Source of the DNA: JANQIO01 sp043513815
GTDB taxonomy: Bacteria > Pseudomonadota > Gammaproteobacteria > Pseudomonadales > Halieaceae
Reading direction: 5' to 3'
DNA: 64,000 nucleotides
NCBI GenBank assembly: GCA_043513815.1
Contig: CP121313.1
Span: 4,092,001 to 4,156,000, forward strand
Position numbers and translations under genes: made by a program. This document shows positions 44,810 through 53,300 of the stretch, in pieces (the first letter of the stretch is position 1; each line of letters starts with the position of its first letter). Below the pieces are notes generated by a model. The model made no database searches. It saw nothing but the letters and a program-made list of their open reading frames with translations, and was not told the DNA's origin.

Positions 44810-45154
44810 GTGGCCTACGAACTGACCGGAAAAATCAAGCTTCTCCAGGATCCCAAAACCTTTGACAGCGGCTTCACCAAGCGGGAAATGGTGGTCATCG
44901 TCGACGACGGAAAATACCCTCAGGAAATCAATATTGAATTTGTTCAGGACAAGGTGGGCCTGCTGGATCAACTGCAGCCCGGGCAGACGGTGACAGTCAG
45001 CTTTGATATCCGCGGCAGGGAATACAACGGCCGCTATTTCAACAACCTCCAGGGCTGGAAAATCGTCACCGACGATGAAGCCCCCAACGACGGGACGCCA
45101 CCCCCCCAGGACGTACCGCCAGCTGACGCTTACGACGACGATATTCCGTTCTAG
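44810..45154 (+). CDS. DUF3127 (OB-fold-like) protein
   Basis: A 114-residue protein starting at GTG 44810 (AYELTGKIKLLQDPKTFDSG, then FTKREMVVIVDD, KVGLLDQLQPGQTVTVSFDI, GREYNGRYFNNLQGWKI). This is the single-domain DUF3127 family, thought to be single-strand nucleic-acid-binding-like. The C-terminal tail is Pro/Asp-rich and ends DDDIPF, resembling the acidic tip of SSB proteins that recruits partners; that parallel is an inference. It is separate from the sulfotransferase upstream. Confidence 0.75.
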   Translation: MAYELTGKIKLLQDPKTFDSGFTKREMVVIVDDGKYPQEINIEFVQDKVGLLDQLQPGQTVTVSFDIRGREYNGRYFNNLQGWKIVTDDEAPNDGTPPPQDVPPADAYDDDIPF

Positions 45155-45210
45155 CCGCCAACGCTCACCGATACGGCCGCTCGCGTCGCGACGATTTTAA
45201 GGCAATAAAA

Positions 45211-45240
45211 AACCCACCGCTGCGGCTGCAACGGTGGGTT
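45211..45240 (-). terminator. Terminator of the small minus-strand gene
   Basis: On the minus strand AACCCACCG/CGGTGGGTT forms a 9-bp stem followed by TTTTATT, an intrinsic terminator 16 bases after the stop of the gene at 45256-45504. It may also stop plus-strand transcripts from the DUF3127 gene. Confidence 0.85.
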
Positions 45241-45255
45241 CCTGTAGCGTAAAGC

Positions 45256-45504
45256 TTATTCGTTAGCGGCGGGGCGATTGCGCTCGCGGATACTGTGATT
45301 CTTGTTCAGCGACCCGTCTTCCTCGAGTACACCGAGGACAGAACCATCCTCGTATTCGAGAACGATCGTGGGACGACGCACAAACTTCACCGACCAACCG
45401 AACTTGAGGGCCCGATCCAATCCGCTGACCTGCGCAGGCGTCAGGTAGCGATCAAGGTTGATCGGTACCGGCGCCATGCCTTTTCTTTTTTCTGATTCGG
45501 TCAT
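45256..45504 (-). CDS. Small conserved-looking hypothetical protein
   Basis: An 82-residue soluble protein: a basic N-terminus (MTESEKRKGMAPVPINLDRY), a short helix-turn (LTPAQVSGLDRALKFGWSVK) and a strand-rich middle (FVRRPTIVLEYEDGSVLGVL). It has a good terminator of its own, which supports a real gene. I do not recognise its function. The 45505-45617 gap shows no other gene. Confidence 0.7.
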   Translation of the reverse strand: MTESEKRKGMAPVPINLDRYLTPAQVSGLDRALKFGWSVKFVRRPTIVLEYEDGSVLGVLEEDGSLNKNHSIRERNRPAANE

Positions 45505-45617
45505 TTTTCAGGGACCTTTCACTCCATTGTCATCGATATTTAGCACAGACCACCCCCGCGAACCGGATTGCCCGGCCGTTCTGTGAACCAGTTCACGGGA
45601 ATTGTGCAATCGGGCAG

Positions 45618-47438
45618 TCAGGCGTCGTCGGAAGCCCCGTCTGGCGCGACCTCCTTCTCGAGGGCGATAATCTCGTCTCCGCGTCCAGGCTCATGGCTTT
45701 CCTCAGTGGTAAAAGGCTTCACCAGGCCGTTGCGCTTGATGACGAACAGCGGCGTACGCTGGCCCTCGTACTTGTGGCGGAACGCCTCCCAGCCGAACTC
45801 GTCGGTCAGGGTGGTGCTGGTCACCTTGCGACCCCGCAACACGGCGCTGACCAGATCGGCATAGCGTATATCGTCGCCAAACAGTCGGTTGCCCACATAG
45901 CGGCCAGGGGTCTTTCGACCGCCCGAGGCCTTCTCGTCGGCGGGAGCCGTAACCGCATAAATGCGCTGCTTGCCGAACTCGTTGCGAAAGTGCACCGCAG
46001 CGGTGTAGTTCAGGTGCCGCTGCCGCGACAGTGCCAGCAGCCCGCCAATACCGCTGAGGTCCAGGTGGGCCTCGGCATGTTCTGATGAGGGATTGCCGTA
46101 GTAGGTTTCCAGGCCGGCCATGCGTGCCTGGCGCAGGTCTTCCCAGTTGGTATCGGCCAGTATGCAGCGGAAATCGTGCTCCTTGAGTGCCGCCGCCAGC
46201 GCCCGGGAGAACGGGTTGGCGCCGACGATCAGAAAACCCCGGGGAGAGGGCTCGGCCACGCCCAGCAATTTTGCCAGTGGCCGGGCAGTGGCGCTCTGCA
46301 GTAGCACCGTGCCAACGATCATTGTGAAGGTCAGCGGCACCAGCAGCGCGGCCTCCGGGTTTCCCTCCGCCAGCAGCCGCTCTGCAAAGATCGCCGAGAT
46401 CGCTGCGGCGACAATGCCACGGGGCGCTATCCACGCCAGCAGCGCCCGCTCTCGCCACGCAACGTCCGAGCCAATGGTGCTCACCAGCACCTTGGCCGGC
46501 CGTGCCACAAATTGCAGCACAGCGAGCAGAAGCAGTGCCTGCCACCCCACCGACAGCAGTTGGTCCATATCGATACGCGCCGCCAGCAGAACGAACAACA
46601 CCGAAATCAGCAGCAGGCTGAGGTGTTCCTTGAAGTTCAGGATGGGGTGAATATCGACGTCATCACGGTTGGCCAGCCACATGCCCATGGCGGTCACCGC
46701 CAGCAACCCGGATTCGTGAGTGATGGTATTGGATACCGTAAAGGTCACCAGCACCAGGCTCAGGGTGGCGAGGTTGTGCAGGTATTCCGGCATCAGGTTA
46801 CGCGACAGTATGGTGCCGAGAATGACGCCGGCGAGAATACCGAGCACGCTGCCTGCCAGCAGCGCCTGCAGGAACAGACCAATGGCACTGCCGAAGGCGT
46901 CTTCGGAGGCGCTGGCCAGGATGAACTCAAAGGTCATCACCGCCAGCAGGGCGCCAACCGGGTCGATGGCAATGCCTTCCCAGCGCAGAATATTGGAGAT
47001 TCGGCGGTTGGGACGAACGGTGCGCAGCATGGGCGCGATCACTGTGGGCCCGGTGACAATCACAATGGCGCCGAACAGGGCGCTCATTTCCCAGCTGAAG
47101 CCAAAAATGAGTCGCGTGGCCACCGCGACCACCAGCCAGGTGACCAGCGCACCCACAGTAATCATGCGCTGCACCACGCCACCGAAGCCGCGGATCTCAC
47201 GGAAATCCAGTGTCAGTGCACCCTCGAACAGGATGATCGCCACCGACAGGGACACCGTGGGCATCAGGAAGTCGCCCAGCAGCGCATCCGGGTCAAGCAC
47301 TCCGGTGACCGGTCCCGCCACCAGGCCAGCAATGAGCAGGAACAGGATCGCCGGCAGACGCACCCGCCAGGCCAGCCACTGGCACAGGCTGGCGAGCAGT
47401 AGCACCAGGGCAATGGCCAGCGCAACGTTCTCCATCAT
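45618..47438 (-). CDS. Cation:proton antiporter with C-terminal RCK-type domain
   Basis: A 606-residue protein. About twelve helices make a CPA-type antiporter domain: LLIAGLVAGPVTGVLDPDAL, IILFEGALTLDFREIRGF, AIVIVTGPTVIAPMLRTV and the functional EGIAIDPVGALLAV with the Asp/Glu pair. The cytoplasmic C-terminus (from about residue 400, GFLIVGANPFSRALAAALKE) is a TrkA-N/RCK-like Rossmann domain that may sense nucleotide or pH. It exchanges Na+ or K+ for H+. It overlaps the upstream DDN-like gene by 4 bases. Confidence 0.88.
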   Translation of the reverse strand: MMENVALAIALVLLLASLCQWLAWRVRLPAILFLLIAGLVAGPVTGVLDPDALLGDFLMPTVSLSVAIILFEGALTLDFREIRGFGGVVQRMITVGALVTWLVVAVATRLIFGFSWEMSALFGAIVIVTGPTVIAPMLRTVRPNRRISNILRWEGIAIDPVGALLAVMTFEFILASASEDAFGSAIGLFLQALLAGSVLGILAGVILGTILSRNLMPEYLHNLATLSLVLVTFTVSNTITHESGLLAVTAMGMWLANRDDVDIHPILNFKEHLSLLLISVLFVLLAARIDMDQLLSVGWQALLLLAVLQFVARPAKVLVSTIGSDVAWRERALLAWIAPRGIVAAAISAIFAERLLAEGNPEAALLVPLTFTMIVGTVLLQSATARPLAKLLGVAEPSPRGFLIVGANPFSRALAAALKEHDFRCILADTNWEDLRQARMAGLETYYGNPSSEHAEAHLDLSGIGGLLALSRQRHLNYTAAVHFRNEFGKQRIYAVTAPADEKASGGRKTPGRYVGNRLFGDDIRYADLVSAVLRGRKVTSTTLTDEFGWEAFRHKYEGQRTPLFVIKRNGLVKPFTTEESHEPGRGDEIIALEKEVAPDGASDDA

Positions 47439-47899
47439 GGCTGATTCTCCAGGGCGATCTCCACCAGCACCAGTCGAGGTGCAGCGGCGGCCAGGCTCTC
47501 GGGCAGTGGCTTGCGCTCGCCGTCCAGCTTGACCCCGTAGACCACCGCATCCCGCGGCAGGGCTGTCAGGAACGCATCAACGCCCGCGCGCAGTGCCGTG
47601 CTGTCGCCCTCGTAGAGCGTCGCAGTTCCCGGCAACTGCTCGCCGCCTATCTCCACCGTCACAGCGGCGGCGCCGTCGCGGAAGTTTTTCCACCAGTTGG
47701 TATTGGTGCTGGACAGCAGCCGCACCAGGTCGCCCTCGCGGGTATAGCTCAACGGTGTGTTGAGTGCCCGCCCGCTCTTGCGCCCCTTGAAATGGACAAT
47801 CGCGATATTACCGCTGGCAATGCCGTGCAGCGGCGAGCGCAGCAGGCAGCGCGCTACCGGATTGAGCAGGTACCGGTAAAAAGCATGACCGACGTTCAC
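47435..47899 (-). CDS. Deazaflavin-dependent nitroreductase (DDN)-like split-barrel protein
   Basis: A 154-residue protein with HFKGRKSGRALNTPLSYTRE and LLSSTNTNWWKNFRDGAAAV, the signature of the DDN/F420-dependent nitroreductase group of split beta-barrel flavin proteins. Gammaproteobacteria normally lack F420, so another flavin or haem-type cofactor is likely; the function is unknown. It lies in a minus-strand set, two bases after the GST gene and overlapping the antiporter gene. Confidence 0.65.
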   Translation of the reverse strand: MNVGHAFYRYLLNPVARCLLRSPLHGIASGNIAIVHFKGRKSGRALNTPLSYTREGDLVRLLSSTNTNWWKNFRDGAAAVTVEIGGEQLPGTATLYEGDSTALRAGVDAFLTALPRDAVVYGVKLDGERKPLPESLAAAAPRLVLVEIALENQP

Positions 47900-47901
47900 C
47901 G

Positions 47902-48738
47902 TCAGGAGATATCGCTGGCGTCGTGCCGTTCCAGCACCTGCAGCGCTTCGTCACCCCAGCTGGTGTTGACCCGACGGCCGCGCTGCACCGCCGGACGATC
48001 CTTGATCTGGTTGGCCCAGCGCATGACGTTCTTGTAGGACTCCACATCGAGAAATTCCTGTGCCTCATAAATCTTGCCGGTCACCAGCACGCCGTACCAG
48101 GGCCAGGTCGCCATATCGGCGATCGTGTAATCGTCCCCGGCGAGAAATTCACGCTCCGCCAGGTTGCGGTCGAGCACATCCAGCTGGCGTTTCACTTCCA
48201 TGGCATAGCGATTGATGGGGTACTCGTATTTCTCCGGCGCATAGGCGTAAAAATGGCCAAAGCCGCCGCCCAGAAAGGGCGCGCTCCCCATTTGCCACAT
48301 CAGCCATGACAGGGTCTCGGCCCGGGCGGCGGTGTCGGTGGGTAGAAATTCCCCGAACTTTTCCGCCAGGTGAATCAGCATGGCGCCGGACTCAAACAGG
48401 CGGATAGGCTGGTCGCCGCTACGGTCCACCATCGCGGGAATCTTGGAATTGGGATTTACCGCTACGAAGCCAGAGGAGAACTGGTCGCCTTCGCCGATAT
48501 TGATGATCCAGGCATCGTATTCGGCCCCCGCGTGTCCCTGGGCCAGCAGCTCCTCCAACATCACCGTGACCTTGACCCCGTTGGGCGTGCCCAGGGAATA
48601 GAGCTGAATCGGATGTTTGCCTACTGGCAAATCCTTGTCGTGGGTGGGGCCTGCAACGGGACGGTTGATATTGGCAAAGCGGCCGCCACTCTCGGCGTCC
48701 CAGGTCCAGACCTTGGGCGGTTCGTAGGCTTCGGTCAT
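47902..48738 (-). CDS. yghU: YghU-type glutathione S-transferase (disulfide-bond oxidoreductase)
   Basis: A 278-residue protein of the nu-class GST group: IQLYSLGTPNGVKVTVMLEE (thioredoxin-like domain with the Thr-Pro-Asn glutathione site), GEGDQFSSGFVAVNPNSKIP, LFESGAMLIHLAEKFG and a helical C-terminal domain with DYTIADMATWPW. E. coli YghU and YfcG reduce disulfides using glutathione. Start at ATG 48738, with GGAG 8 bases before it; an open frame further upstream adds no family sequence. Confidence 0.88.
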   Translation of the reverse strand: MTEAYEPPKVWTWDAESGGRFANINRPVAGPTHDKDLPVGKHPIQLYSLGTPNGVKVTVMLEELLAQGHAGAEYDAWIINIGEGDQFSSGFVAVNPNSKIPAMVDRSGDQPIRLFESGAMLIHLAEKFGEFLPTDTAARAETLSWLMWQMGSAPFLGGGFGHFYAYAPEKYEYPINRYAMEVKRQLDVLDRNLAEREFLAGDDYTIADMATWPWYGVLVTGKIYEAQEFLDVESYKNVMRWANQIKDRPAVQRGRRVNTSWGDEALQVLERHDASDIS

Positions 48739-48796
48739 TAGATCTCCAGTTTCTCCATCAATGGTTGGTGGTGTACGGGTGTGTCTGCCCGCCCGA

Positions 48797-50182
48797 TTAA
48801 CGCGGCGCCAGGGCGGACTCCACCGGCTGGCCACCTTGCTTGTAGACAACCCCGTCTTTCATGACGAAATCTACCCGTCCCAGCAGATTGATATGGCGCA
48901 GCACATCCCCGCGGACAGCGATGATATCGGCATACTTGCCCACCGACACAGTGCCCCAGCGGTCCGAGACGCCCATCATTACCGCACCCCAGTAGGTGGC
49001 GGCGCGGATGGCGTCCATCGGTGGAATCCCCATTACGCGCACCCACACATCTATCTCGTTCCAGGTGCTCTGGCAGTGGAATTTCATGGGAATACCGCTG
49101 TCGGTGCCCACCAGGAACACCACGCCGGCTTCGCGCAACTGGGCGATCTTGCGCTTGAGCGTGGGTTTGCGCAGGGGCGTGAGCTGCATGTAGGCGAGCT
49201 GCCCGGGCTGCTCAATGGACTGCTGGATATCAGCAATCGTGTCCGCCTCCAGGCCCCGATGCCAGCAGGTGTCGTCCAGCTTTTCCGGGTTGTCCACGGT
49301 TTCCGGGTAATTCCACAGGCCCTCAACGGTCGGCGTCCAGAACAATGGCCCGCCGGCCACGCGGCCAGTCGCGGTGCGCTCGCGCAGCTTTTCAATCACG
49401 TCCGGCGGATATTCCGGGGCGGTGGTCAGACCGGTGTGTTCAAAATTGTCGACGCCGATTTCCAGGCCGCGGCGAATCTCCGAGGGACGGTGCGAGTGCG
49501 CGACCACCTTGAGGCCCCGCTTGTGGGCCTCGTCGACCACTGCCTGTGCCTCCTCCAGGCTCATCTTGTCCTGGTCAATCAACTTGATGATATCGACACC
49601 GGCATCCGCCAGCTTTCTGACCTTGCGGCGTCCATCTCCGGGGCTGTCGACGCCCCAGCGAAAGGCTTCAGTGCCCGGGTAGGGCTCATCCTGTATGAAA
49701 GGGCCCGACACGAACAGTCGCGGCCCGGGAATTTCACCCGACTCGATGCGGCGCTTCACCGAGATCGAGGGCTCCAGCGGTGCGCCCAGGTCTCGCGCCG
49801 TGGTAATACCGGCCAGCAGCAGCTGTACGGCGCTGGCGGGCATGATCTCGCTGCCAAAGCGGTCCATATAAGTAGGATCCCAGTGGCTGTAGTCAGAATG
49901 TCCTGCCAGCATCAGGTGGGCGTGGTTCTCCCACAGGCCTGGCAGAACGTCCATTCCCTCTGTGGAAATCACTTCGTACCCTGCCGGCACCGGCAGGGTA
50001 TCCACCGTGCCCACCTGCTGGATAACACCGTCCCTGACCAGGATCACGCTGTTGGCGATAGGCCGATGACCGAATCCATCGATAAGCCGACCGCCCACCA
50101 GCGCCGTATCCGCCCCGGCGACCGGGGCGCCCATCAGCACTGGTAACAGTACCGCCAAAAACCTGGTCAGCCATGCATGCAT
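48797..50182 (-). CDS. Secreted amidohydrolase-family metal hydrolase
   Basis: A 461-residue protein with a signal peptide (WLTRFLAVLLPVLMGAPVAG) and an amidohydrolase TIM barrel. Metal-ligand positions are visible: the HxH in LWENHAHLML, IIKLID (Lys position), KVVAHSHRPSEI (His), NFEHTGL (His) and FLVGTDSGIP (Asp). The closing VSVGKYADIIAVRGDVL is typical of imidazolonepropionase/prolidase-like members. Substrates are probably cyclic amides or peptides; the exact one is unknown. It is the first gene of the minus-strand set ending at the antiporter. Confidence 0.85.
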   Translation of the reverse strand: MHAWLTRFLAVLLPVLMGAPVAGADTALVGGRLIDGFGHRPIANSVILVRDGVIQQVGTVDTLPVPAGYEVISTEGMDVLPGLWENHAHLMLAGHSDYSHWDPTYMDRFGSEIMPASAVQLLLAGITTARDLGAPLEPSISVKRRIESGEIPGPRLFVSGPFIQDEPYPGTEAFRWGVDSPGDGRRKVRKLADAGVDIIKLIDQDKMSLEEAQAVVDEAHKRGLKVVAHSHRPSEIRRGLEIGVDNFEHTGLTTAPEYPPDVIEKLRERTATGRVAGGPLFWTPTVEGLWNYPETVDNPEKLDDTCWHRGLEADTIADIQQSIEQPGQLAYMQLTPLRKPTLKRKIAQLREAGVVFLVGTDSGIPMKFHCQSTWNEIDVWVRVMGIPPMDAIRAATYWGAVMMGVSDRWGTVSVGKYADIIAVRGDVLRHINLLGRVDFVMKDGVVYKQGGQPVESALAPR

Positions 50183-50364
50183 CTGCGTTTCCTCGTTAGA
50201 CAGGCAATCCCGACAGACTAGATCAAAGCCGTCGCCGATACCAATGCACTCGCGGTCTGGGTAACGCCTGGCGGCCGGTCGCTAATCCAAACTGCACAGG
50301 CACCGTATACATTCTCTGCGCAGCGTCCAAATTCTGTCCAACCGATGCACGCAAGGAGAAGCAG

Positions 50365-53300
50365 GTGGCCACTGAAAATAACAAGTGGGGCCTCCTGGAG
50401 TCCCAGCAGGAAGAAGACGCCCAGCGCCGGCGAGCGGTAGAAGACCCCGGCGCCTTTCACGGCGAAATAGCCTCAACGGAACTCCACTGGTTCGACAACG
50501 CCGGCCGGCGTTGGTTAAACCGCAGTCCCAGTGATCAAGCATGGGCAGGCTTCAGTGCGGCCGACGGCAAACCGCTGGCCGCCGAAGACCTCGACTCCAG
50601 CTGGTGTCCCTGGGACAAGGCACTGGACGACAACGACGCTCCCTTTTTCCGCTGGTTCGCCGGTGCCCACACCAATGCCTGCTTCAATGAAGTCGACCGC
50701 CATGTGCTGGCCGGTCGCGGCTCTGACACCGCTATTGTCTTCGAGGGCGATCGCTGGGACCCCTCCAAGCATGACGGCAAGGGAGGCCCGGTCTACCAGC
50801 GCGACATCAGCTACCGGGAATTGCTGACCGAAACCGTATTGCGCGCCGAGGTGCTGGCCTCCCTGGGCCTGGAGCGCGGCGACCGGGTGGCTTTCAACCT
50901 GCCCAATATCCTCGACCAGGTCTACTACACGCTGGCTGCCAAGCGGCTGGGCATTATCTACACCCCGGTATTCGGTGGATTTTCCGCCAAGACCCTGTCG
51001 GACCGCATCTACGATGCCGGCGCGAAAGTCGTGGTCACCGCCGACGGCGGTTACCGCAATGCCGAGGTGGTGGCCTACAAGGAAACCTATACCGATCCGG
51101 CGCTGGACAACTACCTGCCGCTGAACACCGCGCTGGCTACTTTCGAAAAGGCCCTGGGCGAGTTCGAACTGGGGGAGACCGCGGCGCGACTCATCGAATC
51201 GGTCACCGCAGCGCTGGCCGGCGAAATTACCATCGAACGCAGCGACCTGATGCGAGAACTGGGCCTGGCGCTATCCCGGGAAACCGGCCTGCGCGCCGAG
51301 CAGTCCGCTGAGCTGCGCACCGCAGTCGCCCGACAACTGGCAGATGCCGGCCACACTGTCGATACCGTGGTCGTGGTGCGCTACACCGGCCAGGACGTGG
51401 TGGAACAGGCCCGCGACCGCTGGTCCCATGAGCTGCTGGCCGCTGCCGCCGAGCGCGTGCTGGCCGCAGCCGACTGTGCCGACCTCGACGCACTCGCGGC
51501 CCTGGACGACGACGCCCTGTGGCGCGCGCTCAATGCCAGCCACCCGGCCCTGCCGGTAGAGGCCGACTGGCCGCTGTTCATCATTTATACCTCCGGCTCC
51601 ACCGGCAAACCCAAGGGCGTGGTGCATACCCATGGCGGCTGGCTGGCCGGCATCACCCACACAATGCGCACGGTGTTCAACGCCGATATTGACGACCGGC
51701 TCTACGTGATAGCCGATCCCGGCTGGATTACCGGGCAGGCCTACCTGCTGGCCGCGCCCCTGTCCCGGGGCATGACCACTATCATCCACGAGGGCTCACC
51801 GCTGTTTCCCCATGCCGGGCGCTTCTCTTCAATTATCGAGCGCCACGGCGCCACCGTGTTCAAGGCCGGCTCCACTTTCCTCAAGGCGGTGATGACCGAC
51901 CCGGCCAGCACCGAAGACATGGCCGCTTACGACATGAGCAGCCTGCACGTCGGCACCTTTTGCGCCGAGCCAGTGTCGCCGGCAGTGCAGCAGTTCGCCA
52001 TGGACCGGGTCTGTCAGCACTACATCAATTCCTACTGGGCCACGGAGCACGGCGGCATCGTCTTCTCCTGCCCCTGGGGTGGCTACAAGCCGCTGACGGC
52101 AGATGCCAAGACCTGGCCGCTGCCGTGGATACAGGCGGAGGTGCGAGTCGCCACCGAAACTGACAGCACCGGCAGCGCCACCGCCTGGCGCACTGCCGAG
52201 GAAGGCGAAAAAGGCGAGCTGGTCATCACCCAGCCCTACCCCTATCTGGCGCGCACCATCTGGGGGGACGCAGAGCATCTGGGTACGGCCGAATGGCGCG
52301 GCGACCTGGCCCGCTTCCGCAGCACCTACTTCGACCGCTGGCCGGGTGACCTGGCTTACACCCAGGGCGACTACGCCCGCTGCCACCCGGATGGCGCTTT
52401 CACCCTGCACGGTCGCTCGGACGATGTCATCAACGTCAGTGGACACCGAATCGGCACCGAGGAAATCGAAGGCGCGATTCTCCGCGACAAGACCCTGCGC
52501 AAGGATTCGCCGGTGGGCAATGCCGTGGTGGTCGGCGCGCCCCACGACGAGAAGGGCGAGACGCCGGTGGCTTTCCTGGTCGCGGCACCTGGCAAGAAGC
52601 TCACCGACGATGACCTGGCGCGGCTGCAGAGCCTGGTGCGCAGCGAAAAAGGCGCCACAGCGGTGCCCTCTGATTTCCTGGTGGTATCGGCATTCCCGGA
52701 AACCCGCTCCGGCAAATATATGCGCCGTACGCTGCGCGCCATCCTGCTGGAGGAACCGTTGGGTGACCTGTCCACTCTCCGCAACCCGGAGGTGGTGGAG
52801 GAAATCGGCAAGACTGTCGCCCAATGGAAGGCCTTCGGCCGACTCGCCGAGGCCCGCCAGATTGTCCAGTCCTGGCGCTACCTGCGGGTGGAGACCCACG
52901 AGCTGGCCCCGGGCAGGAATGTGGCCTTGCTGGTGGTCGACAGCCCACCGGTCAACTCGCTCAACGAACGCTCGCTGGATGAATTCAACACCGTATTGCA
53001 GCACCTGGTGCACCAGCAGTCGATCGCCGCCATTGTGGTCACCGGGGCCCGCAGCGCCTTTGTGGCCGGCGCCGACGTCAAGGAACTGCTGGAAGTCGGT
53101 GAGGCCGGCGACATGGACTCGGCGCGCACCGCACCCAATGCGGCGCACACGGCTTTTTCCAGCCTGGAAAATATTGGCAAACCGGTTATTGCCGCTGTGA
53201 ACGGTCCTGCCCTGGGCGGCGGCTGCGAACTGGTACTGGCCTGTAGCTACGTGGTGGCCGACCTTCACGCTCGATTCGGCCAGCCGGAAATAAACCTGAA

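Noticed and set aside
48739..48849. N-terminal extension of the YghU-type protein
   Set aside because: The extra residues overlap the amidohydrolase gene, lack family similarity, and a good ribosome-binding site precedes ATG 48738.
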